A stretch of DNA of 64,000 nucleotides from Monocercomonoides exilis (lineage: Eukaryota > Preaxostyla > Oxymonadida > Polymastigidae). Numbering within the stretch: the first letter of the stretch is position 1; every line of letters begins with the position of its first letter. Below, piece by piece: positions 34,519 through 47,436 of the stretch. Under the pieces are notes generated by a model that ran no database searches, was not told the DNA's origin, and saw only the letters and a program-made list of their open reading frames with translations. Location of the stretch: assembly GCA_001643675.2 (NCBI GenBank), contig LSRY02000002.1, positions 1,839,501 through 1,903,500 on the forward strand. The letters run 5' to 3'. The translations under genes were made by a program, and so were the position numbers.

Positions 34519-35847
34519 AAAAGCAACTTTTTTGTTTGAGCGTGCAATGACAATTGAATTGACTTAATGAAATGAAAAAGATTTGGCGAAATCAAATTCA
34601 TTTTGTGTGTCTGTTCAAGAAGAAGGAAGAAGAAGAAGAAAGAAAGAAAGAAAACATAGCTTCCTCGATTGATAAAGGAAAGCAATTTTTTTGTGTCTGT
34701 TTTAATTTTTTTAATATTAATTTACTTATTTTTATTCCCTGTTATTCTGAACAGTACATTTTTATTCTTGCATGTGGTGTATTTAATAACCTGGTGCGGT
34801 GAATACTGTCATTATCTGCTGCCTGTTTTTTTATTTTATTTTTTTAAAGAAGTTTCCTGAAGCTATTTCTGGTGCTTTGTTTACTGCTTATTGCTGCTTT
34901 TTCATGCATCTTTTTTTAAAATTGACATTTGATTATCTTTGAGACTTTTCAGTGAAATTTATTTTATTTTTATTTTTGTCTTTCTTTTTTTCTTTATTTT
35001 TTTGATTATAAATTGCATAATATCTTTTTTTTCTTTTTTCTTTTTTTATAATTTATTCAAATTTTTGTAGCAATTTTAATTTTTTTTCAATAAAAAGTGT
35101 ATTTAATTATTTTATTTAATTATCAATTTTCTAATTTGAAATTTTCCTTTTTTTCATTTCGATTCAAAAGAACAACATTTAGCCATTCTTATTCTATTGA
35201 AACAATCGTTGCACCTGCTGTTAATGACTTAGCATAGATTAACATAACAAGAATGAAATCTTTCTTTTGCCTAGAACTTGACGTTTTCTTTTCTTTTTGT
35301 TTTAAAGATATTGGATAAAAATATTGAAATACTTAACTTCTGAACAAACAGTATTTTTTCAAGAGATGAATTTTGAATATCCTCATTTTCCCACAAAAAT
35401 AAGTGAATATAATTTTAATTTTTCTCTTTTTTCCAGCTTGAATAAAAGTCATTCATGGCTGTTACATACAATAAATATTTCACAAAAGAGATAACCTGAA
35501 ATGACTTAACAGTTACAAAAACGAAACATTTCTCAAAAAGGCGTTGAAAAATTCAAATAAAAAAGTAAAAAAAAAATAAAGTTAATAGAAAGAACACAAA
35601 TAATCATATTTTGAAATACGCATGTTGACTTACATTCAGAATTTTCAATAAAAATTAAATACTTCACATTCATCAAGAAATACAAAAATAAAATTAAATA
35701 AAATAAAATAAAATAAAAGATTAAGAGCTTAATGACACTACAATATAGTTGCCTCAGCAACAGTGAACATATACAATCTAAATCAAAAGCTACAAAGAGG
35801 CAGAGGTCCAATCTTGCAGGAAATACAATCACATTTCAGTTGGTCAG
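34519..35847. other. Convergent intergenic region, no gene seen
   Basis: 3' flanks of the RhoGAP (plus) and WDR44-like (minus) genes. It begins with a purine-rich remnant (34620-34655), then is T-rich, with an AAAAT pentanucleotide tract at 35690-35717. No coding sequence, RNA gene or inverted repeat was recognised. Confidence 0.5.
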
Positions 35848-38648
35848 TCAAATAACAGTTTCTTGGGTTGTTACAGCATTTTGAGAACTTTGCAGAATTG
35901 GCTCTTTTTCTCCAGCTGCTTCTTCCTGTCTGCTATTTTCATCCACAATTACAGATGGCTGCATAGTTGATTCCTCATTCTCTTTCCCTTCTTCACACGA
36001 ATCGCTGCTTAAATTTTCTTGTGAGATGGAATCAGAATGGGATTTTTCTTGCAAGCGATCTTTCACCTCATCTTGCTCATCTGCTTCACTTGAATCAACT
36101 TTGTTTTCCTCATCTTCTTTTGCACACTCTCGTCTTTGAGTCACTTTTGCAACTGCATCATTCCCTTGCACTTCAACATTACCATTTTCTTCAGAGTTTC
36201 CACTCTCTTGCAGTTCTTGCCTTTCCATATTCTGCATATGCTCCTCTGAACTGTTATCAATAGGCTCATTTATTGTGCATAAGTTTCTCATCTCTTCTTG
36301 TTCTTCTTTGACTTCTCTTTCCTCTTTATCTCTCAAGCACTGCTGTTCCCATGCAGCAGCTATGCCTTTTGCATAACGCGGTGTGAAATTCCTCCATATT
36401 TTGATCTCACCTGACTGAGATGCTGTGACAATGACCTGCCCATCCACATCGATCCCCTGGCGAGGAGAAGCAGCTGGCGCACGATTGGACGCATTTGAAT
36501 CAGAAGGTGTTTGATTCGAAGAAGAAGAAGAAGAAGAAGAAGAAGAAGAAGAAGAAGAAGAAGAAGAAGAAGAAGAAGAAGAGACAGAAGGAGAAGCTGA
36601 AGATGTAGAAGAAGCATAAGAAGCAGATGGTGACAATGAAGCAGGAGAAGATAGAGAGCTGTGTTGTGATGAAGGATATGCAGTGAGTGCGCCGGCGAAA
36701 CCAATCGGCGCAAAGACTGCACAAGTGGTGATGGATGAGTGTGGGGTGAAGTGCTGACATGTTTCAATGTGATCTTTCCTCTTTGAGAAAAAGGAAAACG
36801 TCGAATGCGACTTGAGCGACGAGGCTGCAGCATTCACGCCGTTTGAGAGATATGCCTCGTTTCCCTCTGGATGCGCATCCCAAATGAAGCACTCACCGTT
36901 CTCTGAGCCAGAAATCACAAATCGGCCAGACGGAGAAAAAGAGGCTCGGATCTGCGAGGACTGGTTGAGCAGCCCTTTGTACTTGCACACTGGCTTGAAA
37001 TGAGTCAGAGAATACGATCTTATTCTCGAGTCGTTTGTTGTGACGATTAATCTGTCACCGCCATATGTGGAAAGGGAAGGGCTGTCTGATGAAGAGGAAG
37101 AGGAAGAAGAAGAAGAAGAAGATGATGATGATTGTGGTGATGTTGAAGAAGACGAGGATTGAGCTGAAGGTGATTGAGATAAGTTATCTGAGGAAGGAGA
37201 AGAAGAAACAGATGACAAAGATGATGAAGATGGCGAGGCAAGCTTGTTACACGGAGAAGACAAGTTCTGAATGTCCCTAGGCTCAAACACCATCGGCAAA
37301 AAATCGATTCCAGTGACCTTCTTGTCGTGGTTCCTTCCGTGGCGCGATCTGACCTCCAGTCGAGTGATCAGCGGCAGGCCGACAGAAGCAAGAGCATACA
37401 GCTTCCCTGTGAAGGTGCCCACAAACACCATCGTTCCATCGAGCGAGAAGCGCACACAGGTGACATAATCACCCACATCTGCGCGGTATATGCACCGCCC
37501 CTCGCGCACGTTCCACAGGCGCACTTTTCTGTCCAGGCAGCCTGTGATGCAATAGCCATTGTCAACGGGGTTGATGTCCACACACGTCACAAAATCGCCA
37601 TGCTGCAGCGTTCGAAGCGAAGTCGCACGAGTCACATGCCACAGCTTTGCTGTTGAGTCCATCGATCCACTCAGCAAAAAACCGTTTGGTGCCCAGCAGA
37701 TGTCAAGAATTTGCGATTCGTGTTCTCTAAATTCGCAAATTGGAGATGGTTGAAAGATCTCATAAACTGATTGATCGTTTGGTAGATAAAATGAAGTTGA
37801 AGTAGTTGGAGAAATAATTGGAGAAGAAGTTGAAGATGAAGATGAAGAAGATGTATTAGAAGATAATGACGATGACGATGCTCGATTAGAAGGAGAAGAT
37901 GAAGAAATATTCGAATTTAGTGCAGACTCTTCACGAGCTTCACCAATCGAATTTAGCATAGAATTGTATGGCTGCAGCACATCCTTTTTAATTTGAAATA
38001 CTCGCAGCACACCTTCCTTACCTCCTATTGCTAACCATTTCCCTTCAGGAGAAATTTTCAGCGACCATATGGAATCTTCAGGAAAATTCATTTTTTGAAC
38101 GAGGCATAATCCCTTAAAATCTTCAATATCCCGTTTTCTTTTCTTCATTTTGATTTTCATGAGGCATGAAGGGCTACAACAACCGTTTGAATCAATGATT
38201 TTTTCAGTTTCTATTTCTTTTTTTTCAACTTTTTTTGTGTTACTTTCACTTTTCTGTTCTGTTATTTCTGAAACACAAGAAGCATTTGAAGGTAAAGATT
38301 TGCCATTATGTTCAAATGAAGAAGAGTCAGAAGAAGAAAAACGTCGATTTTGTGAATTTTGAGGCGAACGATGAATTCCGCTAATCCCTTTTTCAACATC
38401 TGCAATTTTAATCTCTTTTGCGTTGTCGTTTTTCTCTGGTCCAATTTCTGGAGCTTTGCTAAGTACTGAAAGTCGTAATTCTGGATTTTTCTCTATTTCG
38501 GAGGGAAAAAAGTTGTTAAAATCAAATATTCAGTAAATGCGAAAGAATTGTTTATACCTTTGGGAGAATCATTTGGCGGATGTGTCACAAGCTGAGAATG
38601 TTGTGTAGGAATATCAACATCACAATTTCCTTCATTGTTTGTCGTCAT
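35848..38648 (-). CDS. WDR44-like WD40 protein, two exons
   Basis: WDR44 proteins (rabphilin-11/Rab11-binding) are WD40 propellers linked to endosome recycling. Minus-strand exons 38558-38648 and 35848-38492 give 911 residues; the first exon was found by carrying the open frame upstream to a 65-bp intron and an ATG. Seen: SIWSLKISPEGKWLAIGGKEGVLRVF (blade 1), REHESQILDICWAPNGFLLSGSMDSTAKLWHVTR, HGDFVTCVDINPVDNGYCITGCLDRKVRLWNV, GDYVTCVRFSLDGTMVFVGTFTGKLYAL, EVRSRHGRNHDKKVTGIDF, RLIVTTNDSRIRSYSL, KYKGLLNQSSQIRASFSPSGRFVISGSENGECFIWD. The RSRHGRN...KKVTGI and TNDSRIR elements are WDR44 hallmarks. Ser-rich loops interrupt several blades, one with over 20 consecutive Ser codons (36519-36585). The C-terminal 200 residues are acidic. 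Confidence 0.83.
36519..36585. repeat. GAA trinucleotide repeat coding for polyserine
   Basis: About 22 perfect GAA units (TTC on the opposite strand), read by the minus-strand WDR44-like gene in the TCT frame as polyserine. Purity suggests recent slippage. Confidence 0.85.
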
Positions 38649-39116
38649 TAACTGTTAAGATGTTGAATATAATAATCTTTGTAATTATCGAATGAATAAA
38701 CGAAATAACAAATTTTCCAAATAAAAATATTCGGAATGATTAATGTTATTTTATCAAAAACATTCCATATCGCATACTCCTCTATCTAGATTGATTTCTT
38801 TAAATTAATAAAAGTCTCGCAAAATATATAAATAATAGGACGTAATATTTTTTGAAAGAGTGATAAAGTTTTTCTATGCTTGAATTGTTTGTGAAATAAC
38901 AACTTTCCAACATATTGTGTATTCAGAAAATCAAACAATAATAAATTCTTATGGGATTATGTGAGTATTTTTTGAAATAATTCTTTATTGTTTGGAGCGC
39001 TTTAAATGTGTTACTCTAAATATGTGCGACTGTATGCAAGTGAGTTGAATTGCTTAAATTTCAAGATGTTATTTTGGCATTTAGCCCCAATTTGAGATGC
39101 TGTTATACAGGATGTC
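38649..39116. other. Divergent intergenic region
   Basis: It must hold the promoters of the WDR44-like gene (minus, 38648) and the cysteine-rich gene (plus, 39117). AT-rich; no motif or repeat recognised. Confidence 0.4.
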
Positions 39117-42100
39117 ATGTCAATTGCAGCGCAAACTATCAGACTTAATTGCATGTTTTATTTTTTATTTTGCTGGATTCTTTCAGCGAGCTGCATTATT
39201 GAAGATAAAATACCTCGATGGCAATATGATTTTCGCTTGTTGAACTCAACAACAGATTGGTCTCAATTTGTAATGCTACCTCATGAATCAATAAGTCAAT
39301 GTCAATTTGCTTGCAATTTGCTTGTGGCATGGTGCACTGAAACAGCGAATCGAACTTGCTTTCGAGAATGTGAGCATTCTGACAACAAGAGTGACTGCTT
39401 TTTAAATTGTCATTCTAAAGGTTGAGACCTATTACAATTCAATCATTAGATAATATCTCACATACAACTATTGTTATTAATTTTTTTCCTCTTTATTTTT
39501 TTTTTACCTATTTTTTGCACCTTTGACATTTCGTTGTTGTAGGAATTGATTCTTGTATTTTTCATTTGATGGAGTGCAGAGAAGTTTGTAATTCTGTTGG
39601 CCACGAAGTTTGTGTAAATGCCTTGAAAAAATGCGATGAGCAAGCATTGAACATATCTAATTACAAGAGTGATTCACCAAATTCAACAGAAGAAATGCTG
39701 CATCAAATAAGAATGTGCGGAGAAAAATTTGCATTTTGTGAAACGCATTCTTTGATTGAAGATGAATTTATATCAAACGAATCAAAGATATGTAAATTGC
39801 AACTTGATTCTTGTGAGGTGAAAGTGTTACTCGCATGTAATGAATCATGTGCTAACGAGACAAGCGCTTCTTCAGAAAAAAGCGAGGAATTCAAAAATTG
39901 CACGAGAAAATGCAATTCTGAGAGGATGATGGAGTGCTTGGAACCATATGATAAGTGCAGGCGTGATAGTGACATGATTGAAGTTGAAACAGAGCATTTT
40001 AAAAAATATATGCAAATTCCACCATCCTTCACAAAAGGGGGATATCAACAGCTTCAGGATTCGTGTGAACAGCATTGTGAAAAGGGTTTGTTATATTACT
40101 TTATTTTTGCACTTTGAGGACTTTTTATTAATTATCGTTTTCTTCTATTGAATTAATTCTTTCTTTTTTCGTTTTGTGGATTGATTCCCCTTTGACTTTG
40201 TTTATAAGTTTTTGAGAATTGTGCTGATGGATGTGATGAGGAATGCTTCGACATTTGCAGCAGATATCGTGATGAATCTGGAAAGTCAGGCTCGAACAAT
40301 AAAGAATGCGTTGAATGTTTGGCTAACTGTATGAAAGGTTGCTCTGGTAAAAAAGAATATTGCCTTATCAGATGCAAAGATGAAGAGGTTTGAAAACACT
40401 AATATCCTTTGTAGAAGTTCAAAATTATATCAAATTTATTTCATTTTGTTTTTCATCATTAAACAATTCAACAATCATTTCACTATTGTTTTTTCGCATA
40501 TTTCTTTTCAGGTCATTCAAACAGAAGAAGAGGTGTGCATTGAGCAGTGCAAAAGCGAATCGTCAAAGATGCAAACCAAAGGAACCCAGCAGTGTGTACG
40601 AATGTGCAAAAAATCAAGATATGTGGATAGCTGTATGGGATCATGTGTGGCTGCATTGCTTGAGGACAACAAAGAATGGGAAAGCAATTGTCGCTCAGAT
40701 TGTGTTCGTAAGCGAAACAGTCAACAATCTGGAAGAAGAGAGTCAAATGAGATGGCTGCAGAAGATGAAGAACAAGACATTGCAAAAAAGATTTCATTTG
40801 GTGATAATGATGATCAAAACGAGCCTATTACATGGGATGATGTCGAACGAATTCGCAATAGAAACGTCTGTCTTGGAAAGGTTTGGATTGCAAATTATAT
40901 CGTTCTTTTTTTGTTGAATATGAATAAAATGCAATGATTTATTAATTTATTAATTTTTTTATTTGAATGGAACTTGTTTGCGCTTTTAGTGCAATGACAC
41001 ATTTATTGACTGTGCTACTCAATTACGTACATTCTGTCACAGTGAATGTGAACAGAGATTCCCTCGTTCTGCTTCAAATGATTCGTCTTCTCTTCAGTTT
41101 CGGTGCATTCGTAAATGTCTTGATCTGAACATGCGCATCTGTGTTGATGCCTTTGCAGACTGCTCAGCTATTTGTCACGATGCTTTTGCACCGTTTTCCC
41201 TCTCTCGCGTTTCGGATGCCAAAGCAAACAAGAAAAATGAAAATGAAGAAAGCGATGCGGTTAACGATTATTCACGTAGAAATGCTTTGTCCAGCTCTTT
41301 TTCGCCTTCTTTGAATAGATTCGCCAATGAACAATTACTTGATTATCCTTCAAACTTGTTCAATGAAGAAGAACAGCAGGAATTGAAGCCCCAGAACAGA
41401 ACAGTCGATCATAAAACTCCACATTCATTCAGTAGAGCAGTTGTCAGCCACATCCCTTCCACAAATGCTTCTGTGAATGAAGCAGAAGATTATGTGACAT
41501 CTGCTGTTAAGCAATGTATCTATAACAAGATGTCTGATGCGGATGTACCAATTCTTTCCTCGCTCGATCCAGATGCCATCAAAAAATGCATTCGGATTGT
41601 TTCGATCGACCAACGCCGCGTTCAAAATAGAACCATCTTTTCAACTGAAGCTTTGTTTGAATCTGAGCCATCGCAGCTAAATGATGTTCAGTTTGACGGA
41701 AAGAAGAAGCTTGTTTTCCAGAAAGTGAAGCATGACTGTGAAGAAGAATGTGACGAAGAGGCAGATGAGTGTGAAATGAACTGTGAAAGAGAAGGAAGGA
41801 GGATGATGGCGAAGAGTGGAATTGATGAGGAGAGAGAGGGAAGAGGAGGAATGTCATTGCATAAGCGCAAGCAGAAAGATCGAATAAGCTCATATGTCGA
41901 TTCGTGTGTGGATGGATGTGAGCACAAATGGAGAAGCTGCTTAAATGTTTGCGAGATGAAAGATGAGAAGAGAAGAAAAGAAAGAAGAAGAGTTTCGCCT
42001 TCTTCGTTGCCTTCTTATCAGCAAGCAGAAGAAGATGAGACTATTTCTGACGAAGAAATCGACAGCTCAAGGACGAAGGAAGAGGAAGAAGTCAAAAGGC

Positions 42101-43085
42101 ATTACGAAAAATGTGAGAAAAAGAAAAAGCGATGCGATAACCATTGCAGAGCGATGAAACAACGTGTGAATTTGCTTGTAACTTCGTCATATAAAATTTT
42201 AATATTCATTAATAATTTTTTAAAATTCCTAACATATTTTTTTATTGCTGATAACTAAAAAAATCAATGTTATATAATTTAGGATGCGTGTCTCGTCTTC
42301 TTTCTGATGGCATGTCTGTTTCAGATGCTGTTTCAGATTGCTCGCAAGCAGAGTCAATTTGCTATAGTGAGTGCGAAGATCTGTTCTTTGAATGCTTCTG
42401 GAGCAGAAATTCAACGACAGACAAAGATGAGGATGATGAATCACAGAATCAAGAGCTGTTTTCCCGTAGCTCTGACTACAATTACAATTATCCCAACAAC
42501 TTGTATTCATCAAGCCAATCTTCGCTTTATTCCTCGCTTCCTACCGATTCGTATCCAGAAACAGCTTATTCCTATCCTCCCTCTTCCTTCCAGACGTCTG
42601 TGATGGACGTGAGCTACAGGCCGCCTGCTCAGATGCGCAGAAGCTCGCTGGCTGAAGAAGTGCTGGGCATCAAAAAGACACCTGCGCGAGAAAGAGGCGA
42701 AGGGCTTCAGCAGAAGGGAACAGTCTCACGGGAAGAAGCGAAGATCAATGAAGCAAAGATGCTAAGACGAAAGCAATGGATGCAGAAAGGCGATGAAGAA
42801 CTTGAAAATCGTGTTCAGGAAGAGAAAAAGAGGATGCGTGTGAAGATCGAAGAAGAACTGAGGAGAAACATGCCAAAAAAAAGAGGAAATTTCTATGAGA
42901 GATATCCTTCTGCATTGAATCGGGGAATTTCACACTATCCAACAAATCGCTATGCATCGCTTGGTTCTCCGCTTGATGAGCAAAGTCGCTTCTACCAACT
43001 TCCTCAATATTCACCTTACAATAATCAATTTCCAGCTTCTCATGAGCCCACATATTATGCAAATAATAATAATTATATGTGGTGA
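39117..43085 (+). CDS. Secreted tandem CX3C cysteine-rich protein, six exons
   Basis: Not a recognised family. Proposed exons 39117-39420, 39543-40085, 40209-40387, 40512-40880, 40990-42163 and 42283-43085 join in frame to 1123 residues. Seen: a hydrophobic N-terminus (CMFYFLFCWILSASC) that fits a cleaved signal peptide, several N-x-S/T sites, and at least 25 CX3C motifs. Spacing is regular: C-X6-C-X7-C-X3-C (CKLQLDSCEVKVLLACNESC near 39793, CNDTFIDCATQLRTFCHSEC near 40990) and C-X3-C-X7-C-X6-C (CREVC...near 39569, CTRKC... near 39898, CIRKC... near 41104). Such spacing suits disulphide-stapled helices, as in alpha-hairpinins. Acidic and Ser-rich linkers separate clusters; the last 200 residues are Tyr/Pro/Ser-rich. 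Some cysteines fall on exon borders, supporting the joins. The donor at 42163 (GTGTGA) was chosen because it keeps the cysteine frame. Confidence 0.72.
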
Positions 43086-43205
43086 ATTTACTCTTTCGGT
43101 TTTTGTTTTCTAAACAGCATCTCACATTATGAATGAATTTTTATTTATATTTTTTTCAGAACTCACTACATATAAACATGGATGAAACTAAAAATTCGGA
43201 AAAAA

Positions 43206-43206
<1 letters not shown>

Positions 43207-43245
<39 letters not shown>

Positions 43246-43246
43246 A
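43207..43246. repeat. AAT trinucleotide microsatellite
   Basis: About 13 perfect AAT units between the convergent cysteine-rich gene and the coiled-coil gene, in 3' flank or the last intron of the latter. Confidence 0.9.
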
Positions 43247-43315
43247 GTGATAGATATGTTACAATATATCACAATAATGAAAATAAATATCTAAAATATT
43301 AGAATTTTAGGATAC

Positions 43316-46300
43316 TTACGGGGAGCTTTCTTCATCCTCTTCTTCTTCCTCATCATCATCTTCTTCTTCCTCTTCCTCTTCTTCCTCTTCCTCTTCATCT
43401 TCATCTTCTTCATCATCTTCCTCATCCTCCTCCTCATCATCATCATCTTCTTCTTCTTCTTCTTCTTCTTCTTTGTATGTAGATCTTTGTCTGCTCTTTT
43501 CATAAGAAATAATTTCTTTCACTCTTTTTGAGGCGATTGCATCTTCTTGATGTGAATCTTGTTTGTGATGAGTTTTTTGTATCTTCATTTTTTCTTGTTT
43601 CTTTCTATTAGAAATTGTGTTTGATTGCTTTGAAGTATTGCGATTGTGACTATCTTCGTTTTCTTTTTCACTTTCCTCTTCGCTTTCTTCCTCACTTTCT
43701 TCTTCACTTTCTTCTTCACTTTCTTCTTCAGATTCCTCTTCACTTTCAACTTTAACATTTTTTCTTTGTTTATGTAGATCAGCCTTTTGATGATTGTTTT
43801 CGTCTTTCTTTTGAATCTTATGTTGAACACCATCAGCATTTCTAAGTTTTTCTTCATTTTTCTCTTTTTCTTTTCCATGTTCTCTGTTAACATCTGCCTC
43901 TTTTTCGTCAGAAATGTTTGATGGTGAGCCTAGTCCAATTGGTTCCCATGGCACATTCTCCTCTTTGTGAGTCTGTTCTCCTTCTTCAGAATGTTCATCA
44001 GCGTTCTCCTTCTCCATTTGAATCTGCTGCTGTTTCTTCCTTTCCTCTTCCAAAAGCTCCTCAATTGTGAGTACTTTTTTCTTAGCCTTCGCACGCCAAA
44101 CGTTGTCTTTACCATCACCAGCACGCCCAACCCCAACAAAGATTCTCTTGTTCCGTTTTGGCCGATTTTTGAACTCTTTCGGATCTGAAGGCACTTTCAA
44201 TCGATGAATACGCTCGGCAACTTCCTGTTTTTTCTTTTCACTTATAACAGGCGCATGAAGAGTCTTTACTCTTTCATCATACTCCTTCTTCCGCTCTGCT
44301 TTCCTTCTCTTCTCTTCCTCTTCGCGAGCCCACTTAGTCTGCTGCATTCTCCTCTCTGACTCGGTCAATGCAGCTGCCCTGCCCTTGTAGAATCTGCTGA
44401 CATCTGCTGTCTCTATTTGTTTGACACCTGCTCCATGCCTCCGCTTGGATTCTGCCTCAAACCATTTCCCAAACTGCTTCAGCTCATCGATGTCAAGCGC
44501 CTTCATCTTCTCTCTCCTCTCTGCTTCCACTGCTGCCATTTCAGCTTCTGTTTCTGCTTGTTCTCTTTCAGCATAGCGCTTTGCCAGTCGCTCGTGTGGA
44601 TACTCGCCGCGCGCCATTTGCCGCTCTCTTTCGTGCTGCTCAGCCTCTTCGCGGTACATTCGCTCCTGCTCTTCTTTCTCCTTCCTTTTTCTGATGCGGT
44701 CGATGCGTTCCTTTCGCTCCGCCTCTGCCCTTTGAGCGCTTTTAACTTCATGTTCTTTCTCCTTCAGCTTCATCTCCTCTTCGAGTTTGTGGAATTTTTC
44801 TTTTTCTCTCTCTTTTCTCTTCTTCTGCCTTTCCTCCTCTTCCGATTCAAGTGCCTTGAGGCGCTTGACAGATTCCTTGACAGCATCAAGTTGTTTTCTG
44901 TCTGTTTCAGGCAGCTCAGAAAGAGCAGACGAGCTGCGAGTGAAGATAGGCGGAAGAAGATGGAACAAAGAGTTCGATTTTGATGGAGATTGGGTGGAAG
45001 AGCCAGCTGATAGTGAATGGAGAGTCGACGAAGAGTTAAGTGCAGCAGGAGAAAGACAACCGAGTGTGGAGAATTCGTGTTTTTGGGAAAGAGGAGAATG
45101 AAGTGACAGTGCTGGGCTGAGTATCTCTCTGTTTTTGGGCATTGAGGAAAAGAATGATAATGATGATGTGGAGCGGCCAATTTGCGAAAGTGTCTGCTTG
45201 TTGGAAGAAGAGGATGAAGAAACCGAACCGTCTTGGAGCAAATCAGGTGGTTTGAAGAGGAGATGAGACAAATGATGATATCTTTCTTCTGCTTCTCTTT
45301 TGCGCTGCACTCTCTTCTTTCTCTCAGCTTCTTCAGCTGCCTTTTTTTCAGCATCAGTCAAAAACGACTTGTTATAATCTGAAGAGTTGGATCCAATTTG
45401 CTTCAGGCTTTTCTTTGTGAATTGGGAGACTGAGCTGGCGATGGTGGAAGAGAGAAGAGGAGAAGTGCTAACGGATGCAGCGAATGAGGGTGAGTGTGCC
45501 ATCAATGCAGCACGGCGCTGATCAATACGATGGATGACATTAGACTGCATCGGAGAAAAAGAAGAAGAGGTTGATCGAGGAGTGAGGATGGATGAAAGAT
45601 CGCTTGTGGAGAGTGTGGGCGACATCGAGTCAAGTGGAACGAATGTTGTGGTTGTCTGAGAAGAGTACAGTGAAGGAGATGATGCTGAATGCAACAGGGG
45701 AGGAAGATGAGCAGGAGATGAAGGTGTTCGGCCCATCGTTGGCTGAACTCTATCATGTGTTGGCAAATCGTGTGTGTTATCTGTTTGTTGTGAGGCAAAT
45801 GATGAAATATTGGTAATAATTGGCGGTTTTAACATAGAATCGTTTGTTGAAGAATACAAAGCAAGAGGAGATGGTTTCTTGGGAGATGAAAATGATGAAT
45901 ATGGAGAGGATAGTCGTAATGGAGATAGATCAGAGTTGTCAATTTTGTTTTTTTCGTTGATTTCCGATTCCCAGTTCCTAAAATTCTCCTCTGATTCTTC
46001 TGTTTTCAGTTGTGTCGTTTCCACTTTACCGTTGCTCAGCTGCTGAGACATATTGTGGTTATACACAGCGTTGAAGGCTGCATCTGCAACAATGTTCCAT
46101 TCGTCTTCAACATGCCTGTCCAAAAGCCGGTCCACCAAATATGCTGGAGTCTCTTCCAATTCCTGCGTGTGCCCAATTTTGCGCTTTCTTTTGATGTCAC
46201 TTGACAAATCATAGGAAGAACGTAGTGAATGTGCAAGAGTCGCAGCACTTTCAAAGAAAAGCGTCTTCAGCTCCTTTATTTGTACTGTTGTTCGATCCAA

Positions 46301-47358
46301 AGAGTCGGCAATTCTCTTCAGGTGATCAGATGTTAGCAGCAAATCGTCTTCCATTTCGGACACGTTTCTCTTTTCTTCTGCTTCTTTGCTCCATTCTTCC
46401 TTTTTTCGGTAGCGTTTTGCATTTTCGTTACAACGCCTTATCGTTTTTTGCAATTCTCTGACGACTTTCTTCTCAGAAGTAGCTTCAACAAGTAGGTTTT
46501 GTTTCATCTGCTCAATCTCAACCAATGTAGGATATGCCTCAGAACAAGCATTTCTCAAATGAAGAAGAAGAAACTCTTGAATGTTCTTTGGTTCTTGACT
46601 AATTTGTTTCGATATTATTGATGTTGGTGAATGCAAGGGAGGAGATAAAGGCATAGCTTTTGTTGGAGTTTGAAGCAATGATGGTGCTTGTTCTTTATCG
46701 GGAGGAACCGTGTTTGTTAGGTCATTATCTGTTGAAGAATGTTGTTCAATAGGTTCTTTTTCATTTGGCTTTGTAGAATTGATTGAGTTAATATGAGGTT
46801 TTTCTTGAACTGGTTCGTTTTCTGTTTGTGATTCGTTTGAGCTGTTGCTGCGAATTTCTTTTTCCTTTAATTGTGGTTTTGTTTCGCGTGCTATAACTTC
46901 TTTATTTTTATCATTTGCTACAATCTTTGTCTGATTATTATTAGTCTTCCTCTCAATTGTTTTCTGATAATTTATTGTTTTAAGTTTTTCCGTCTCTATG
47001 TTATCTTTTGTTTCTTGCTTGGATTTTCCTGTCTGTTGAAGCACGAATTCAAAGGAAATAATGGTTGAATGCAAAAAAGTTATATTTTCAAACTTGAGCT
47101 TTTGCAGGTTGCGAAAGCCTTTTCATTGTTTGAGAGTCAGGAAGTGCAGATAATCTCACTTCATTTTCTGAAATTTTGAGCTTCAATGATTCATAGTTTA
47201 TTTTTTTATTGTTAAAAAATACAAAAAAGAAAATGGAAACGCACTAAATTAACTTTTGATGAAGGTTTTGGGGAACCACTAGAGATTTTTCCATTTAAAA
47301 TCTTTGTGTTTGGTGATGTATTTATAGATGAACGTTGTGAGCTTTTAATCAAACTCAT
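43316..47358 (-). CDS. Large coiled-coil protein with acidic C-terminus
   Basis: Function not recognised. Minus-strand main exon 43316-47032 plus two proposed 5' exons, 47280-47358 (ATG, MSLIKSSQRS) and 47094-47167, give about 1290 residues. Seen: a polar Lys/Glu/Thr-rich N-terminus, a helical segment near 46180-46620, Ser/Pro-rich linkers, then long charged coiled coils (43850-44870), a more conserved-looking basic stretch with DIDELKQFGKWFEAESKRRHG and RPKRNKRIFVGVGRAGDGKDNVWR (about 44080-44520), and an extremely acidic tail of Glu/Asp runs (43330-43480). Five near-identical EESEEE units lie at about 43675-43745. A perfect GTAAGT donor overlaps the apparent stop (43318), so a very short last exon may exist downstream. 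The first donor (GTGGTT) is uncertain. Confidence 0.6.
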
Positions 47359-47436
47359 AAACTGCTTAAGAAAAGAAAATGGTAAAATATGATCTAAAAA
47401 CTACTTACAAAAATTCAATTTTTCAGCGCTAATGCT

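Noticed and set aside
33276-34685. Long minus-strand open frame of Ser/Phe/Leu opposite the charged RhoGAP tail
   Set aside because: It is the mirror of a GAA/GAG-rich coding repeat; it has no domain and the plus strand has the conserved gene.
36500-36760. Minus-strand open frame with a run of Phe
   Set aside because: It is another reading of the GAA/TTC repeat within the WDR44-like gene.
43207-43246. CRISPR-like or minisatellite array
   Set aside because: It is a plain AAT microsatellite without spacers, in a eukaryotic genome.
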